Shown: positions 52,057 to 60,872 of the stretch, piece by piece | Layout of the letters: each line of letters starts with the position of its first letter | Numbering within the stretch: the stretch's first letter is position 1 | NCBI GenBank assembly: GCA_038521865.1 | Contig: JBCBKO010000001.1 | Span: 496,001 to 560,000, forward strand | Source: CALBPI01 sp038521865 | GTDB taxonomy: Bacteria; Pseudomonadota; Gammaproteobacteria; Steroidobacterales; Woeseiaceae | Direction of reading: 5' to 3' | DNA length: 64,000 nt | Notes under the pieces: model-generated | The model's database searches: none | What the model was told of the DNA's origin: nothing | The model's input: the letters and a program-made list of their open reading frames with translations, nothing else | Position numbers and translations under genes: made by a program

Positions 52057-53439
52057 ATGTCGATGACACGCAGAGGATTTCTGTCTCACACCTGCGCCGC
52101 AGGTGCTTCATGGGCCACCGCCGGAACGGCACTCGGAACGTTAGGCGCGATGCGCACGGCAAGTGCACAACAGGCCGACGATTACCGCGCTTTGGTCTGC
52201 ATTCTGCTGGCCGGCGGCAATGACGCCTACAACATGCTGGTTCCTGCAGATGCAACGCAACATGGCGAGTACGCTGCAATCCGATCCGATCTTGCGTTGC
52301 CGCGCGAGACGTTGCTGCCGCTCAGTTTGCCAAATACGGACGCGCGGACATTCGGTTTGCATCCTGGAATGACGCGCTTAGCCGATCTTGTGAACAGTGG
52401 TGAAGCAGCGTTGGTGGCTAACGTCGGCACACTTCTCGAACCGTTCGATCCGATTGCGGTGCAAGATGGAACGGCATTGCTCCCGGTCGGCTTATTCTCA
52501 CACGCAGATCAAATTGCACAGTGGCAGACGGCGACCCCGGATTTGAGATCAGCAATCGGTTGGGGCGGTCGCATGGCTGACCTCATGCAAGGCGCCAACC
52601 TCGCGAATGGCGTATCAATGAACGTCTCGTTAGCCGGAACGAATACCTTTCAAAGCGGGCGCAGTACTAGTGAGTTCAGCATCACACCAGAGGGTGATGG
52701 TGCCGTGACCGTCAATGGTTACAACGATGGCACACCCTTCGGAGACTTCCGTACGAGTGTGACCGACGCATTGCTTGCAAGACCACAGTCGCAATTGCTG
52801 AGAGCCGAATACGTCAAGCGATTTCGTGAGGCTATCGATGCGAATACGACGTTTTCGATTGCAATGCAGGATGCCCCGACGTTGCAAACTGTCTTTTCCG
52901 CCAACGGGCTGTCGCAGGCCCTACGCCAGATTGCGAGAGTCATTGGTGTACGTCATCGTCTCGGCGCAACCCGCCAGACGTTTTTCATTACTGTCGGCGG
53001 TTGGGATCACCATGATGAGGTACTGAATAACCAGGCGCGGATGTTACCCATGGTCAGCGATGGACTCGCAGAGTTTCGTGATGCGCTTACAGAGCTTGCT
53101 GTCTTTGATCAGGTTGCGACATTCACTATCTCGGACTTTGCGAGGACGCTGACCTCAAATGGCCGCGGCTCGGATCACGGCTGGGGCGGCCACCACATTG
53201 TCATGGGTGGTGGTGTCAATGGCGGACAAATGTTTGGTACCTATCCGATACTTGCGCAGGACTCACCGCTCGACGTTGGGCGTGGCATTTACGCGCCCAC
53301 ATTGTCCACTGATGAGTATTTCGCGGATTTGGCTATGTGGTTTGGCGTTCGCGACAGCGAACTTCCTGCGGTATTGCCGAATGTGCGTCGCTTCGTTGCG
53401 ACGGGAACCGGTGCGCCGCTTGGGCTGTTTGCCGGTTAG
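52057..53439 (+). CDS. DUF1501 Tat-exported protein
   Basis: 460 residues from ATG at 52057 (MSMTRRGFLS), with GAGG ten bases upstream. The twin-arginine motif TRRGFL and following hydrophobic run to 'RTASAQ' mark Tat export, meaning it is folded, perhaps with a metal, before leaving the cytoplasm. The DUF1501 body is sulfatase/alkaline-phosphatase-like: 'CILLAGGNDAYNMLVP', 'TVGGWDHHDEV', 'TISDFARTLTSNGRGSDHGW' hold conserved Asp/His residues that may bind metals. Partner of the DUF1800 gene 10 bases upstream. Confidence 0.94.
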   Translation: MSMTRRGFLSHTCAAGASWATAGTALGTLGAMRTASAQQADDYRALVCILLAGGNDAYNMLVPADATQHGEYAAIRSDLALPRETLLPLSLPNTDARTFGLHPGMTRLADLVNSGEAALVANVGTLLEPFDPIAVQDGTALLPVGLFSHADQIAQWQTATPDLRSAIGWGGRMADLMQGANLANGVSMNVSLAGTNTFQSGRSTSEFSITPEGDGAVTVNGYNDGTPFGDFRTSVTDALLARPQSQLLRAEYVKRFREAIDANTTFSIAMQDAPTLQTVFSANGLSQALRQIARVIGVRHRLGATRQTFFITVGGWDHHDEVLNNQARMLPMVSDGLAEFRDALTELAVFDQVATFTISDFARTLTSNGRGSDHGWGGHHIVMGGGVNGGQMFGTYPILAQDSPLDVGRGIYAPTLSTDEYFADLAMWFGVRDSELPAVLPNVRRFVATGTGAPLGLFAG

Positions 53440-53475
53440 ACTGAACGGATGGTCAAGTTGTGGATGCTCTAATCG

Positions 53476-54000
53476 ATGTCAACGGATCAGCTCGATGACC
53501 GAGCTTTGGTTCGTGCGTTTCAGCGTGGGGATCAGCTGGCTTTGCAACAGCTTGTCATCCGCCATCAGGACCGGCTCTTTCGACTTGCGCGAGGCTGGCT
53601 GGCTGACGAGAGCATGGCAGCCGATGCAACACAGGAGGTATTTGTGCGCTCTCTGAATGGCCTCACTCGGTTTCGTTTCGGGGCGGAGCCCTTTACCTGG
53701 TTTTATCAAACCCTTCGCAACGTTTGTCGCGAACTCAACCGAGCGAAACCCGTCGCCGAATCTTTTGAGCAAATCGATCCAGCCCCAGGGCCAGAATCCT
53801 GGACGATTGCTACCGACCACATGGCACGATTACGTAACTTGGTAGACGCGCTGCCAGAACGACAGCGCGAAGTCGTTTACCTGCGAATATTCGAGGGGAT
53901 GGACGTGAGCGCGACCGCTCGAGCGATGCGCTGCAGAGCCGGTACCGTGAAAGCGCTGTTGAGTCAGGCTCGCACGAGGCTCAAAGCACAATGGCAATGA
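53476..54000 (+). CDS. ECF sigma factor
   Basis: 174 residues. Region 2 ('FQRGDQLALQQLVIRHQDRL', 'AADATQEVFVRSL') binds core polymerase and the -10; region 4 ('LVDALPERQREVVYLRIFEG', 'ARAMRCRAGTVKALLSQART') binds the -35. Standard ECF length without an extra domain. It overlaps the start of the next gene by 10 bases, as sigma/anti-sigma pairs do. It most likely controls this operon and further genes. Confidence 0.94.
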   Translation: MSTDQLDDRALVRAFQRGDQLALQQLVIRHQDRLFRLARGWLADESMAADATQEVFVRSLNGLTRFRFGAEPFTWFYQTLRNVCRELNRAKPVAESFEQIDPAPGPESWTIATDHMARLRNLVDALPERQREVVYLRIFEGMDVSATARAMRCRAGTVKALLSQARTRLKAQWQ

Positions 54001-54398
54001 ATCAGGGCTCTGATGCGCTTGAGCAGGCGCTGGAATCTGTCAGCAACGACTGGCGATCAACACATGCGCCCGCGGCCGTCGCCGATGACCAGCTGTGGCT
54101 ACGTCTGAACGCGAGGCGTTCGCGGTCCGTGACGACAACACGACTAGCCATGGCTGCTTCATTCCTTGTAGCAGTGGCTTCAGTGTTGCTAATCGCTTTG
54201 CCGGAAAATCAGAGCGAGCCGCTCACGCTTCGCAGCGTCTCAATCCCCACGGGTGTGCCCTCCTCTGGCGGCCTGCGCACGCCAGGCCAACTGATTGCAC
54301 CCACAATTCCGAATACACCAAGGCGAGCGGGCGACGTTTTTGCCCCTGATGAGACTCGCGAAAATGATGACTCTATGGAGACAGATGATGTGGTTTAA
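53991..54398 (+). CDS. Putative membrane-bound anti-sigma factor
   Basis: 135 residues from ATG at 53991 inside the sigma-gene end. A cytoplasmic N-terminus of about 45 residues ('LWLRLNARRSRSVTTTRLAM' just before the membrane), one membrane helix ('ASFLVAVASVLLIAL') and a Pro/Asp-rich periplasmic tail. No zinc-binding HxxxCxxC anti-sigma motif is visible, so the call rests on topology and on overlap with the sigma gene. Confidence 0.7.
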   Translation: MAMNQGSDALEQALESVSNDWRSTHAPAAVADDQLWLRLNARRSRSVTTTRLAMAASFLVAVASVLLIALPENQSEPLTLRSVSIPTGVPSSGGLRTPGQLIAPTIPNTPRRAGDVFAPDETRENDDSMETDDVV

Positions 54399-54804
54399 AA
54401 AATCGCTTGCGGCTATTTCGATCGTTCTGATGCTGGGGACCGGTCCAAGTGCGTTGGCTCAGAATGCGGAAGACCTTGCGATGATGGAGCAATTCATGAA
54501 CGTCATGGATGGCTATTTCTCCATCATTGAATCGACCCACGATATCGCCTCTGACCCAGAGAAGTCGGCGATTCTGCAGATGCAGAAAATCAAGGAAATC
54601 TATGAGGAGCGTGGTGAGGCTGCTAACGCCGTTGGCGTTTTGCGCGATGTGCTGGCGAATAGCACCAATCCCGCGGTAAGAAGTGCAGCAACAATGATCC
54701 TCGGAGACCTTCTCAAGGAGACCGGACGCACAGATTCCGCCCTTGAGGTGTTACAACGCGGACTCAAAGAGAGCATTGTCGAATCAAACCAGGACTCCGA
54801 ATGA
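54385..54804 (+). CDS. Periplasmic helical-repeat protein of the sigma operon
   Basis: 139 residues from ATG at 54385, just after GGAG, overlapping the previous gene by 14 bases. Signal peptide ends 'GPSALAQ'. The mature protein is helical with TPR-like spacing ('ERGEAANAVGVLRDVLANS' and 'ETGRTDSALEVLQRGLKES'). No enzyme motif. It probably assists the DUF1800/DUF1501 pair or the sigma control loop in the periplasm (inference). Ends one base before plsB on the other strand. Confidence 0.75.
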   Translation: MMWFKKSLAAISIVLMLGTGPSALAQNAEDLAMMEQFMNVMDGYFSIIESTHDIASDPEKSAILQMQKIKEIYEERGEAANAVGVLRDVLANSTNPAVRSAATMILGDLLKETGRTDSALEVLQRGLKESIVESNQDSE

Positions 54805-54805
54805 G

Positions 54806-57103
54806 CTAGAGCATGTCACCCGGTGCATCGAGCAAATAGATTTGTTCCATGCAACGGGCTAGCTCGGCGATGTTACCTGCAAACTCTCTGCGTGCGGGTC
54901 CGAGATCAGATCCGTCGGGCTCGATTAGCCCGAGGTTCTCCATCAAGCTGAAAGCATTGTCAAAGAACAGTTTGCCAACCGATGCCTCGCTGGTAATCAA
55001 TCGCTGAAGGTAAGCCTGTTTTCCGTAAGCCAGTACCTGTTCGAGGCACGCTTTGCGTTCAATGGATTCGGTGCCTCGCAGGCCTTTCACGATTTTCGCC
55101 ACTACACCGTATGCCTCGACATAGGGCAACAAAGCCGCACGCGCGACCAATGGACGCAATTGTTTAAGCAAGCGATCCGGAAACTCATTCTCGCTTGAGA
55201 GTTTTTCGCTCCACTCGGTATCGTAGTGATTCAACTCCTCTTCAACACGACCTCGAAATGCTTCGCGGGACACATAAAAAAACTCGAACTTAAACAGATC
55301 GCGTAGCGCATCGACGCGATCCCAGAAGTATGGAAGACGTTGCTCAAGTTCTTGGGGCAGCGAGATCAATGCCAATTCAATGAACGCCTTCACCACAAAA
55401 TGGTGAACTATCGTGTTGCGATAATAGCTCGCAACACCATGCTGATCGGGCGCGAGTGTATAGACAATATCGGGACCCTCATCAAAGCGAGTGACGAGCC
55501 CGCTGTCGCCGAGGACATCCGCCAGTTCATTGAGTCCGTCCGGTGAACCCTGATCGAAATCACTCGCTACTCGGATGTTGCGCTCACGTGCCCACTTCAA
55601 ATAGCGCAACATCTGACGCCCGAGTTGATGACGCGTAAGACCACGTGGCGCTGCACCGAGCAAGATCATCGTGACAAGTGATGCCAACGTAATCGGTGTG
55701 ACTTTGTTCGCCTCAACACCCACTTCGAACGCTAGCTTTTTCAGGCTCAGTCCATCCTGGACAGACTCCGGGTCATTGACGACGATCGGCTCGCCGAAGT
55801 CGATGTAGATACGTCCGAGGCGTTTGCGCAAACCACGGAGATAACCAATAAACCACCTTAATGATTCCGGTTGTTTAACCGCACCGCTCTGCTCGCGGAC
55901 GTAGTCTTTAACATCGCCGATAAGGTCATAATTCAACGCTACCGGAATGACATGCAAGTCCTCTGAACCGGTGGTCGCTGCTGCTTCAAGCACATATTTG
56001 AGCAGCCCATACCGCGGGGGCATCAACTTACCAACCCGCGAGCGTGTTCCTTCAAAAGCCCACGTGAGCGGAAAGCGCTTTTCCAGGAGGTAGCCGATGT
56101 ACTGTCGCAGGATCATTTTGTAGAGCAGGTCGTCCTGAAAACTGCGACGAATGAAAATGCCACCGGAGCGTCGTGCCGCGTAGCCTAGTCCGGCGAACGC
56201 CATGTTTACCCCACCCAGCAAATGCGGTACCGGAAAATCGTTCTCGAACATCATCGAGTAGACTGCGAAGCCATCGACGTGGGTCTTGTGGGTCCAGAGC
56301 AGTACAGTCGGTTTGTTCCGGACGATATCCCGGATACGTTCCAACGTGTCCTGATCGAGTACGAATTCCTGCTCGTAACCCATGCCGATGACCTTACGAT
56401 TAAAGGCGGCGATTCCGTCTTGCCAAATCGCCTTGGGAATCGCGACCAGTTCCGCAAAAATTTCCTCTGCGCGCGCCTCGAGATCGGGAATCGACTGCCC
56501 CGTTTTCTCCGCAACCTCGGCCAGTGCTTCCTGATAGCGACGACTCGCTTTCATGTTGCTCGCCACTCGCCGCGGGACCTTGTAGCGACCGCCGCGACGC
56601 TTGCGCTCTGCAATGTCGAGTGTCAGCCCCGCACGGCCCGCAATAAATGCGGCAAACGCCGGCTGGTCTGTTATCGATTGGCCATCGGCTTCAAACTGGG
56701 CGCGAAGATCGCGAAGTGTGGCAGAGGCACCGGCAACGCATTCACCGCGGCTTGGGTCCTGCTCGAGCCATCGCGCCGCGCGCTTTGCGCTTGGATGCCG
56801 GTAGTCGCCCTGCCACAGGTCGCGAAAACGCGGCGGATGAGAATGTGCTTTCTCGGGGTTTTGCCATATCACCCGGACCGGGATGAGTTCGGTTTCCGGA
56901 GAAAGCTCAAGAAACGGGACTAGACCACTGGCCTCGATCGTCTCCTGGCGATTCGCAATGGGGAGCAGCAGACACGCGGGTTTCTCGTTATTGGGCGCCG
57001 TTTGTTCAATCCACGCGCGAAGATGATCAGCCTCTGGTGTATGCGCCGCGTCCAATAGAAACAGCGGCGGTGTCGTCATGTGTTCTGGCCATGGTGAACT
57101 CAA
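54806..57103 (-). CDS. plsB: Glycerol-3-phosphate 1-O-acyltransferase PlsB
   Basis: 765 residues from TTG at 57103, which has a strong GGAGG seven bases upstream and overlaps the previous stop (TTGA); the ATG at 57079 lacks a ribosome site. About 240 N-terminal residues precede the acyltransferase core. The catalytic HX4D is 'THKTHVDGF' (His272-Asp277), and 'FEGTRSRVGKLMPP' is the glycerol-3-phosphate-binding block. Transfers an acyl group to position 1 of glycerol 3-phosphate at the inner membrane. Last gene of the phospholipid operon. Confidence 0.95.
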   Translation of the reverse strand: MSSPWPEHMTTPPLFLLDAAHTPEADHLRAWIEQTAPNNEKPACLLLPIANRQETIEASGLVPFLELSPETELIPVRVIWQNPEKAHSHPPRFRDLWQGDYRHPSAKRAARWLEQDPSRGECVAGASATLRDLRAQFEADGQSITDQPAFAAFIAGRAGLTLDIAERKRRGGRYKVPRRVASNMKASRRYQEALAEVAEKTGQSIPDLEARAEEIFAELVAIPKAIWQDGIAAFNRKVIGMGYEQEFVLDQDTLERIRDIVRNKPTVLLWTHKTHVDGFAVYSMMFENDFPVPHLLGGVNMAFAGLGYAARRSGGIFIRRSFQDDLLYKMILRQYIGYLLEKRFPLTWAFEGTRSRVGKLMPPRYGLLKYVLEAAATTGSEDLHVIPVALNYDLIGDVKDYVREQSGAVKQPESLRWFIGYLRGLRKRLGRIYIDFGEPIVVNDPESVQDGLSLKKLAFEVGVEANKVTPITLASLVTMILLGAAPRGLTRHQLGRQMLRYLKWARERNIRVASDFDQGSPDGLNELADVLGDSGLVTRFDEGPDIVYTLAPDQHGVASYYRNTIVHHFVVKAFIELALISLPQELEQRLPYFWDRVDALRDLFKFEFFYVSREAFRGRVEEELNHYDTEWSEKLSSENEFPDRLLKQLRPLVARAALLPYVEAYGVVAKIVKGLRGTESIERKACLEQVLAYGKQAYLQRLITSEASVGKLFFDNAFSLMENLGLIEPDGSDLGPARREFAGNIAELARCMEQIYLLDAPGDML

Positions 57104-58578
57104 GCAAGTTCCTCCGCGCCATCGTCACCTTGATCCAAGGCATCCAAAAAGCGCTGACGCACAGCGTTGGTGTGCTCACTCATTTTCCTGCCCGACCATC
57201 GCTTTGTCGAAATTGGCGCCAGAACATCAACCACGACTTTCGCGGGTCGGAACACGAAGTCCCCCTTGGGAGCGACATCCATGCTGTTATGAATGACCAC
57301 CGGCACGATCGGCACGCCCGCTTGCATCGCTAGATGGAACGCTCCCTTTTTGAAAGGCAGTAAGCGACCCGTCGGAGATCGTGTACCTTCAGGAGCAATG
57401 ACGACCGATTTGCCCTCCTTCTGGATCACATCAACCAGCGGTTTCATGGCCTCAATCGCGCTTTTGGAGTTCTTGCGGTCGATCAAGACAGCGCCACCAA
57501 ACTCCAGAACCTGCCCAATGATTGGCATGTTGCGGATCTCTTTTTTCCCAACGCCGGCAACGTCCTGACGCAGCAGCTTCAATATGACGAGCAAATCAGC
57601 CTTGCTCTGGTGGTTGAATACGAATACTGCGGGTCGGTGCTTCCAGAGGTTCTCCTCTCCCCGCACCTCCAGTTCCATCCCGATCAGTGCGCTCGCGGTC
57701 TCCGTGAACATCGCGAGAGAGAAGTTTTGCATCTTCCGTTTCGACCGAGTTAACGCGAGGATCGGAAGACCCGCCACGAATGCGCCGGCCAGACTGCCCG
57801 TTGCCGCCGCCGATCGCACCCATTCCGACGCTTTGGCTCTGCCGCGTGATCGAAACGTGTGGATAGGCCAGTCTCTTTGCTCCGCCACTTCACGGAGTCG
57901 TCGACTCGGGTTCAAGACGCGAGGAAACCGCACCGTCTCCAGAAGTTCAATATCGTCGTAACTATCGGAATAGAAATAGCTTCTACCAAGGTCAGCACCG
58001 GTCTTTTCCGCCAGATCATGCGCCGCGGTGACTTTTCCGGGGCCAAAGCAGGTGGGTCTGACAACTTCGCCGGTAAACTTGCCGTCAACGACTTTTAACT
58101 GTGTACAGTACACACGATCGATTCCAAGCTCGGCGGCGGCTTCGCGAACCTGATAGGGCGTAGCGGAAGACACGATGGCAACTGAGTGCCCCATTTCCTG
58201 ATGCGCTTCTATGAGCGCTCGGCTCTCGGGATAGATGAGCCTCGCGATGTGTTTGTGAAACACCTCGTCGGCGAACGCACCGTAGTTCTCTTCCGGTGTA
58301 TCGCGCAGGAATTGCATCGCGCTCGCCATCATTGCGGAGAACCCGATGTTGCCCAGCCCAAAACGAGTCATGGTGCTCACCATCTCGGTCAGCTGGGCAA
58401 GCGTGAAATCTCCCCTGCGCAGTTGCTCGCGAACAAACACGGTCGCCGAATAACCGGCGATAATCGTGCCGTCAAAATCGAAGATTGCGGCAATCTTGGG
58501 CCCCTTCGGTCCGTCCAGAATCGGTTGAATCAGCGCGCGATGGGCACGCGCAGTGACTGATGTTTTGACTGAGCTCAT
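57100..58578 (-). CDS. HAD phosphatase-PlsC acyltransferase fusion
   Basis: 492 residues. Residues 28-235 are a HAD-IB hydrolase with DFDGT (motif I, nucleophile Asp) and 'SSATPYQVREAAAELG' (motif II). Residues 290-480 are a 1-acylglycerol-3-phosphate O-acyltransferase with 'NHQSKADLLV' (HX4D) and 'PEGTRSPTGRLLPFKKGAFH'. The acyltransferase half adds the second acyl chain to make phosphatidic acid; the HAD half may remove a phosphate from a lipid or serine-type substrate. ATGA overlap with the GDPD gene upstream (58575) and TTGA overlap with plsB downstream. Confidence 0.93.
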   Translation of the reverse strand: MSSVKTSVTARAHRALIQPILDGPKGPKIAAIFDFDGTIIAGYSATVFVREQLRRGDFTLAQLTEMVSTMTRFGLGNIGFSAMMASAMQFLRDTPEENYGAFADEVFHKHIARLIYPESRALIEAHQEMGHSVAIVSSATPYQVREAAAELGIDRVYCTQLKVVDGKFTGEVVRPTCFGPGKVTAAHDLAEKTGADLGRSYFYSDSYDDIELLETVRFPRVLNPSRRLREVAEQRDWPIHTFRSRGRAKASEWVRSAAATGSLAGAFVAGLPILALTRSKRKMQNFSLAMFTETASALIGMELEVRGEENLWKHRPAVFVFNHQSKADLLVILKLLRQDVAGVGKKEIRNMPIIGQVLEFGGAVLIDRKNSKSAIEAMKPLVDVIQKEGKSVVIAPEGTRSPTGRLLPFKKGAFHLAMQAGVPIVPVVIHNSMDVAPKGDFVFRPAKVVVDVLAPISTKRWSGRKMSEHTNAVRQRFLDALDQGDDGAEELA

Positions 58579-59519
58579 AGGCTTTCCGCACCCAATTGCG
58601 TGAACAGCGAGACGCTGAGATCCGCGAAGTCAGAGAATACGCCATCTATACCCTGTTTCATCAGCCACTCATGGAGTGCCTGAAAATCCGTAAAACCCTG
58701 CGGCAACGCATCGCGCCGCAGCGTGTAAGGATGAACCTGCAAGTCGAGGGCGTGTGCCCACTCCACCAGCGACGTTTCAAGAATGGCTTCATTCTCGACT
58801 GTATACAATTGCTCGATCCACGGGCCTATGGCGTTCACGACCCCCTTCAGTCCAACTAATCCAGGTTCGGTTAGCAGCTCGCTGTAGCGGGTCGTAGACT
58901 CGCCCCAGGTATCGTCGGCGATGAGTTGAACCATTGGATATCGAGGATTAAATTGTTCTCGTATCCTCATGTTTTCATTGAGATCAAAACACTGAAGATA
59001 TACTTCCTCGGGGTGGTCGCGATAGCCGTGATTCGCAAGCACATCGAGCACTAGTGCTGCTAAATCGGCGCCCTCCTCGTGATGCCATGCGGGTTTCTTG
59101 ATTTCGGGATAAACCCCTACCTGGCGTCCAGTTGATCGATTGAGACCGCTGATGAGCGCAAGTTCCTCGCTGAGCGTTGGGATAGTCAGGCCAGTGGGAC
59201 CGGCTGGGAATCGTTCCGGGAATACCGGTTTCCCCGAAGCGTCAGTGCGCTCTGTCAGGCGAAGCTGCTTCAGTTCCTCAAGGTCAAAGTCGCGAGCGTA
59301 GAACCGGCCATCGTCTCGTGCACGACCGGGAAATCGAATCGCAACGTCGGTGACGCGGTCGACATGAATGTCGTGCAAGACGACGCACTGATCATCGCGT
59401 GTAGCGACGACATCCTGCTCCAGGAATGCGGCACCACTGGAATGCGCGAGGGCTTTGGCCGCCAACGAATGCTCAGGCAGATATCCTGACGCGCCCCTGT
59501 GTGCGATGACTATGGGCAT
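58575..59519 (-). CDS. Glycerophosphodiester phosphodiesterase (GlpQ-like)
   Basis: 314 residues from ATG at 59519 (MPIVIAHRGASGYLPEHS); a GTG at 59549 would add ten residues with no ribosome site. 'HRGASGYLPEHSL' and 'LEQDVVATRD' hold the catalytic His and metal-binding acidic residues; 'HDIHVDRVTDV' is the second His block. Length and motifs are GlpQ-like, but there is no signal peptide, so it should act in the cytoplasm. Hydrolyses deacylated phospholipids to glycerol 3-phosphate, feeding the acyltransferases encoded directly downstream. Confidence 0.93.
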   Translation of the reverse strand: MPIVIAHRGASGYLPEHSLAAKALAHSSGAAFLEQDVVATRDDQCVVLHDIHVDRVTDVAIRFPGRARDDGRFYARDFDLEELKQLRLTERTDASGKPVFPERFPAGPTGLTIPTLSEELALISGLNRSTGRQVGVYPEIKKPAWHHEEGADLAALVLDVLANHGYRDHPEEVYLQCFDLNENMRIREQFNPRYPMVQLIADDTWGESTTRYSELLTEPGLVGLKGVVNAIGPWIEQLYTVENEAILETSLVEWAHALDLQVHPYTLRRDALPQGFTDFQALHEWLMKQGIDGVFSDFADLSVSLFTQLGAESL

Positions 59520-59560
59520 CGCGAAACGCTGCGGTCTTGGTCCAGCCACGCTCGCTGCCG

Positions 59561-60007
59561 TCAGGGGAAGTCGATGACTTCCCAGCGCTGCGTGTCTTCA
59601 TTGCGAGCCAAACGCTTTAGTGCGTCCACCATCTCGCGCTCGTTCCAGTCGACGGTGTCGTCGGCACGTTCCGAGAGGTCGCCAGGTGTCACCGTGGTTC
59701 GTCCAAAAGCATGGATCAAAAGTATTGGCTTGCCCATCGCTTTCGCTGCATTGATCTGAAACTCGGCCCAGTCGCGCTTTTCCTTCCAAATCGGCATCAA
59801 AAGGATGATGACCTCGCTCTCGTTGATCTGCCGTCTCAGTTCATCCTTGTAAGCCTCCATGCCGCCTGCCGGCTTAGTGTCGGGCTCACTCACATTGATG
59901 TAGTAGAACCGATCCACGCTTTCGAGATATTCGAATACACGCAAATAGTCAGCGTCCGCAGTGAACAGATGACTCACGAATACGCGAATCGGGTTGTGCT
60001 CTGACAT
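59561..60007 (-). CDS. TIR-like (DUF1863) domain protein
   Basis: 148 residues from ATG at 60007. The MTH538/DUF1863-type TIR fold spans the whole protein: 'IRVFVSHLFTADADYLRVF', 'ESEVIILLMPIWKEKRDWAE' and 'AKAMGKPILLIHAFG'. The Glu in 'DWAEFQ' is placed like the catalytic Glu of NAD-cleaving TIR domains, so NADase or cyclase activity is possible. Bacterial TIRs often act in phage defence, but no SLOG or STING partner is next to it. 41 bases before (downstream of) it the GDPD gene begins; it is divergent from the EEP gene. Confidence 0.82.
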   Translation of the reverse strand: MSEHNPIRVFVSHLFTADADYLRVFEYLESVDRFYYINVSEPDTKPAGGMEAYKDELRRQINESEVIILLMPIWKEKRDWAEFQINAAKAMGKPILLIHAFGRTTVTPGDLSERADDTVDWNEREMVDALKRLARNEDTQRWEVIDFP

Positions 60008-60119
60008 GTACGCCCCCGCGGAAACTCTTGATCTGGGCAAATTGTAACCATGTACCCCACTGTTTGGCGACATTTCCCGGTAAACTACGCGAACTTGTAA
60101 GCTCCGGAAAAACCAACCG

Positions 60120-60857
60120 ATGCGGCTGGTCCTCTACAACATTCGATATGGCGTCGGCTTTGGCTTGTCGACCCACCTTCCGGTGCCCGGCGCAGGATAC
60201 GTTCTTGGCAACGTCGGACACCTCGACAAGCTAATTGAATTTCTGAAGTCATTGGACCCGGATATTGTCGGTCTCATCGAGGTGGATACCGGTTCGATTC
60301 GCTCCCGCAACGTCAATCAGGCGGAACTGATCGCCGAGGCTCTGGGGCACCATAGTTCCTACGAAACCAAGTATGGTGCGGGCTCGATCAATCAGGTCGT
60401 ACCGATCCTGCGCAAACAGGGCAACGCGTTTCTTGCCGCGCCGACCATTCATAATGAGCGGTTTCACTATTTCGATACCGGCATCAAGAAACTGATCATC
60501 GAACTGGAACTCGATGATGTAGCGATCTTCTTAGTGCATTTGTCGCTGAAATACCGGCATCGACACCTGCAGCTCCGACACCTGTACGACCTCGTGGCCG
60601 AAAGCACGAAACCGGCCATGGTCATAGGTGACTTCAACACGTTCTGGGGACAGAACGAAATTTACCTCTTCCAGAAGGCGGCCGGGCTCGAGAGCGCGAA
60701 TACGGGCGCACTGGCATCGTATCCGAGCCGCAATCCGCGCAAGGAACTCGACTTCATTCTTTATCAACCCGGGATTCAAATCGATCATTTCGAGATTCCG
60801 GATGTACAGCTATCAGATCACCTTCCATTGGTGTGTGACTTTACCGTCACGACTTGA
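60120..60857 (+). CDS. Endonuclease/exonuclease/phosphatase (EEP) family hydrolase
   Basis: 245 residues. EEP metal-dependent motifs: Asn in 'LYNIRYGVG', Glu in 'IVGLIEVDTGS', His in 'VHLSLKYR', Asp/Asn in 'VIGDFNTF', Asp in 'ELDFIL' and His in 'LSDHLPLV'. No signal or membrane segment. Such enzymes cleave nucleic acids or phosphodiesters of lipids. Its position divergent from a TIR protein and close to a glycerophosphodiesterase leaves both options open; substrate undetermined. Confidence 0.9.
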   Translation: MRLVLYNIRYGVGFGLSTHLPVPGAGYVLGNVGHLDKLIEFLKSLDPDIVGLIEVDTGSIRSRNVNQAELIAEALGHHSSYETKYGAGSINQVVPILRKQGNAFLAAPTIHNERFHYFDTGIKKLIIELELDDVAIFLVHLSLKYRHRHLQLRHLYDLVAESTKPAMVIGDFNTFWGQNEIYLFQKAAGLESANTGALASYPSRNPRKELDFILYQPGIQIDHFEIPDVQLSDHLPLVCDFTVTT

Positions 60858-60872
60858 ATTCAGGGGACTTAC

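Noticed and set aside
59561..60007. Thoeris defence system
   Set aside because: A TIR-like protein is present but no SIR2/SLOG-type ThsA or other Thoeris effector lies on either side; the neighbours are a phosphodiesterase and an EEP hydrolase.
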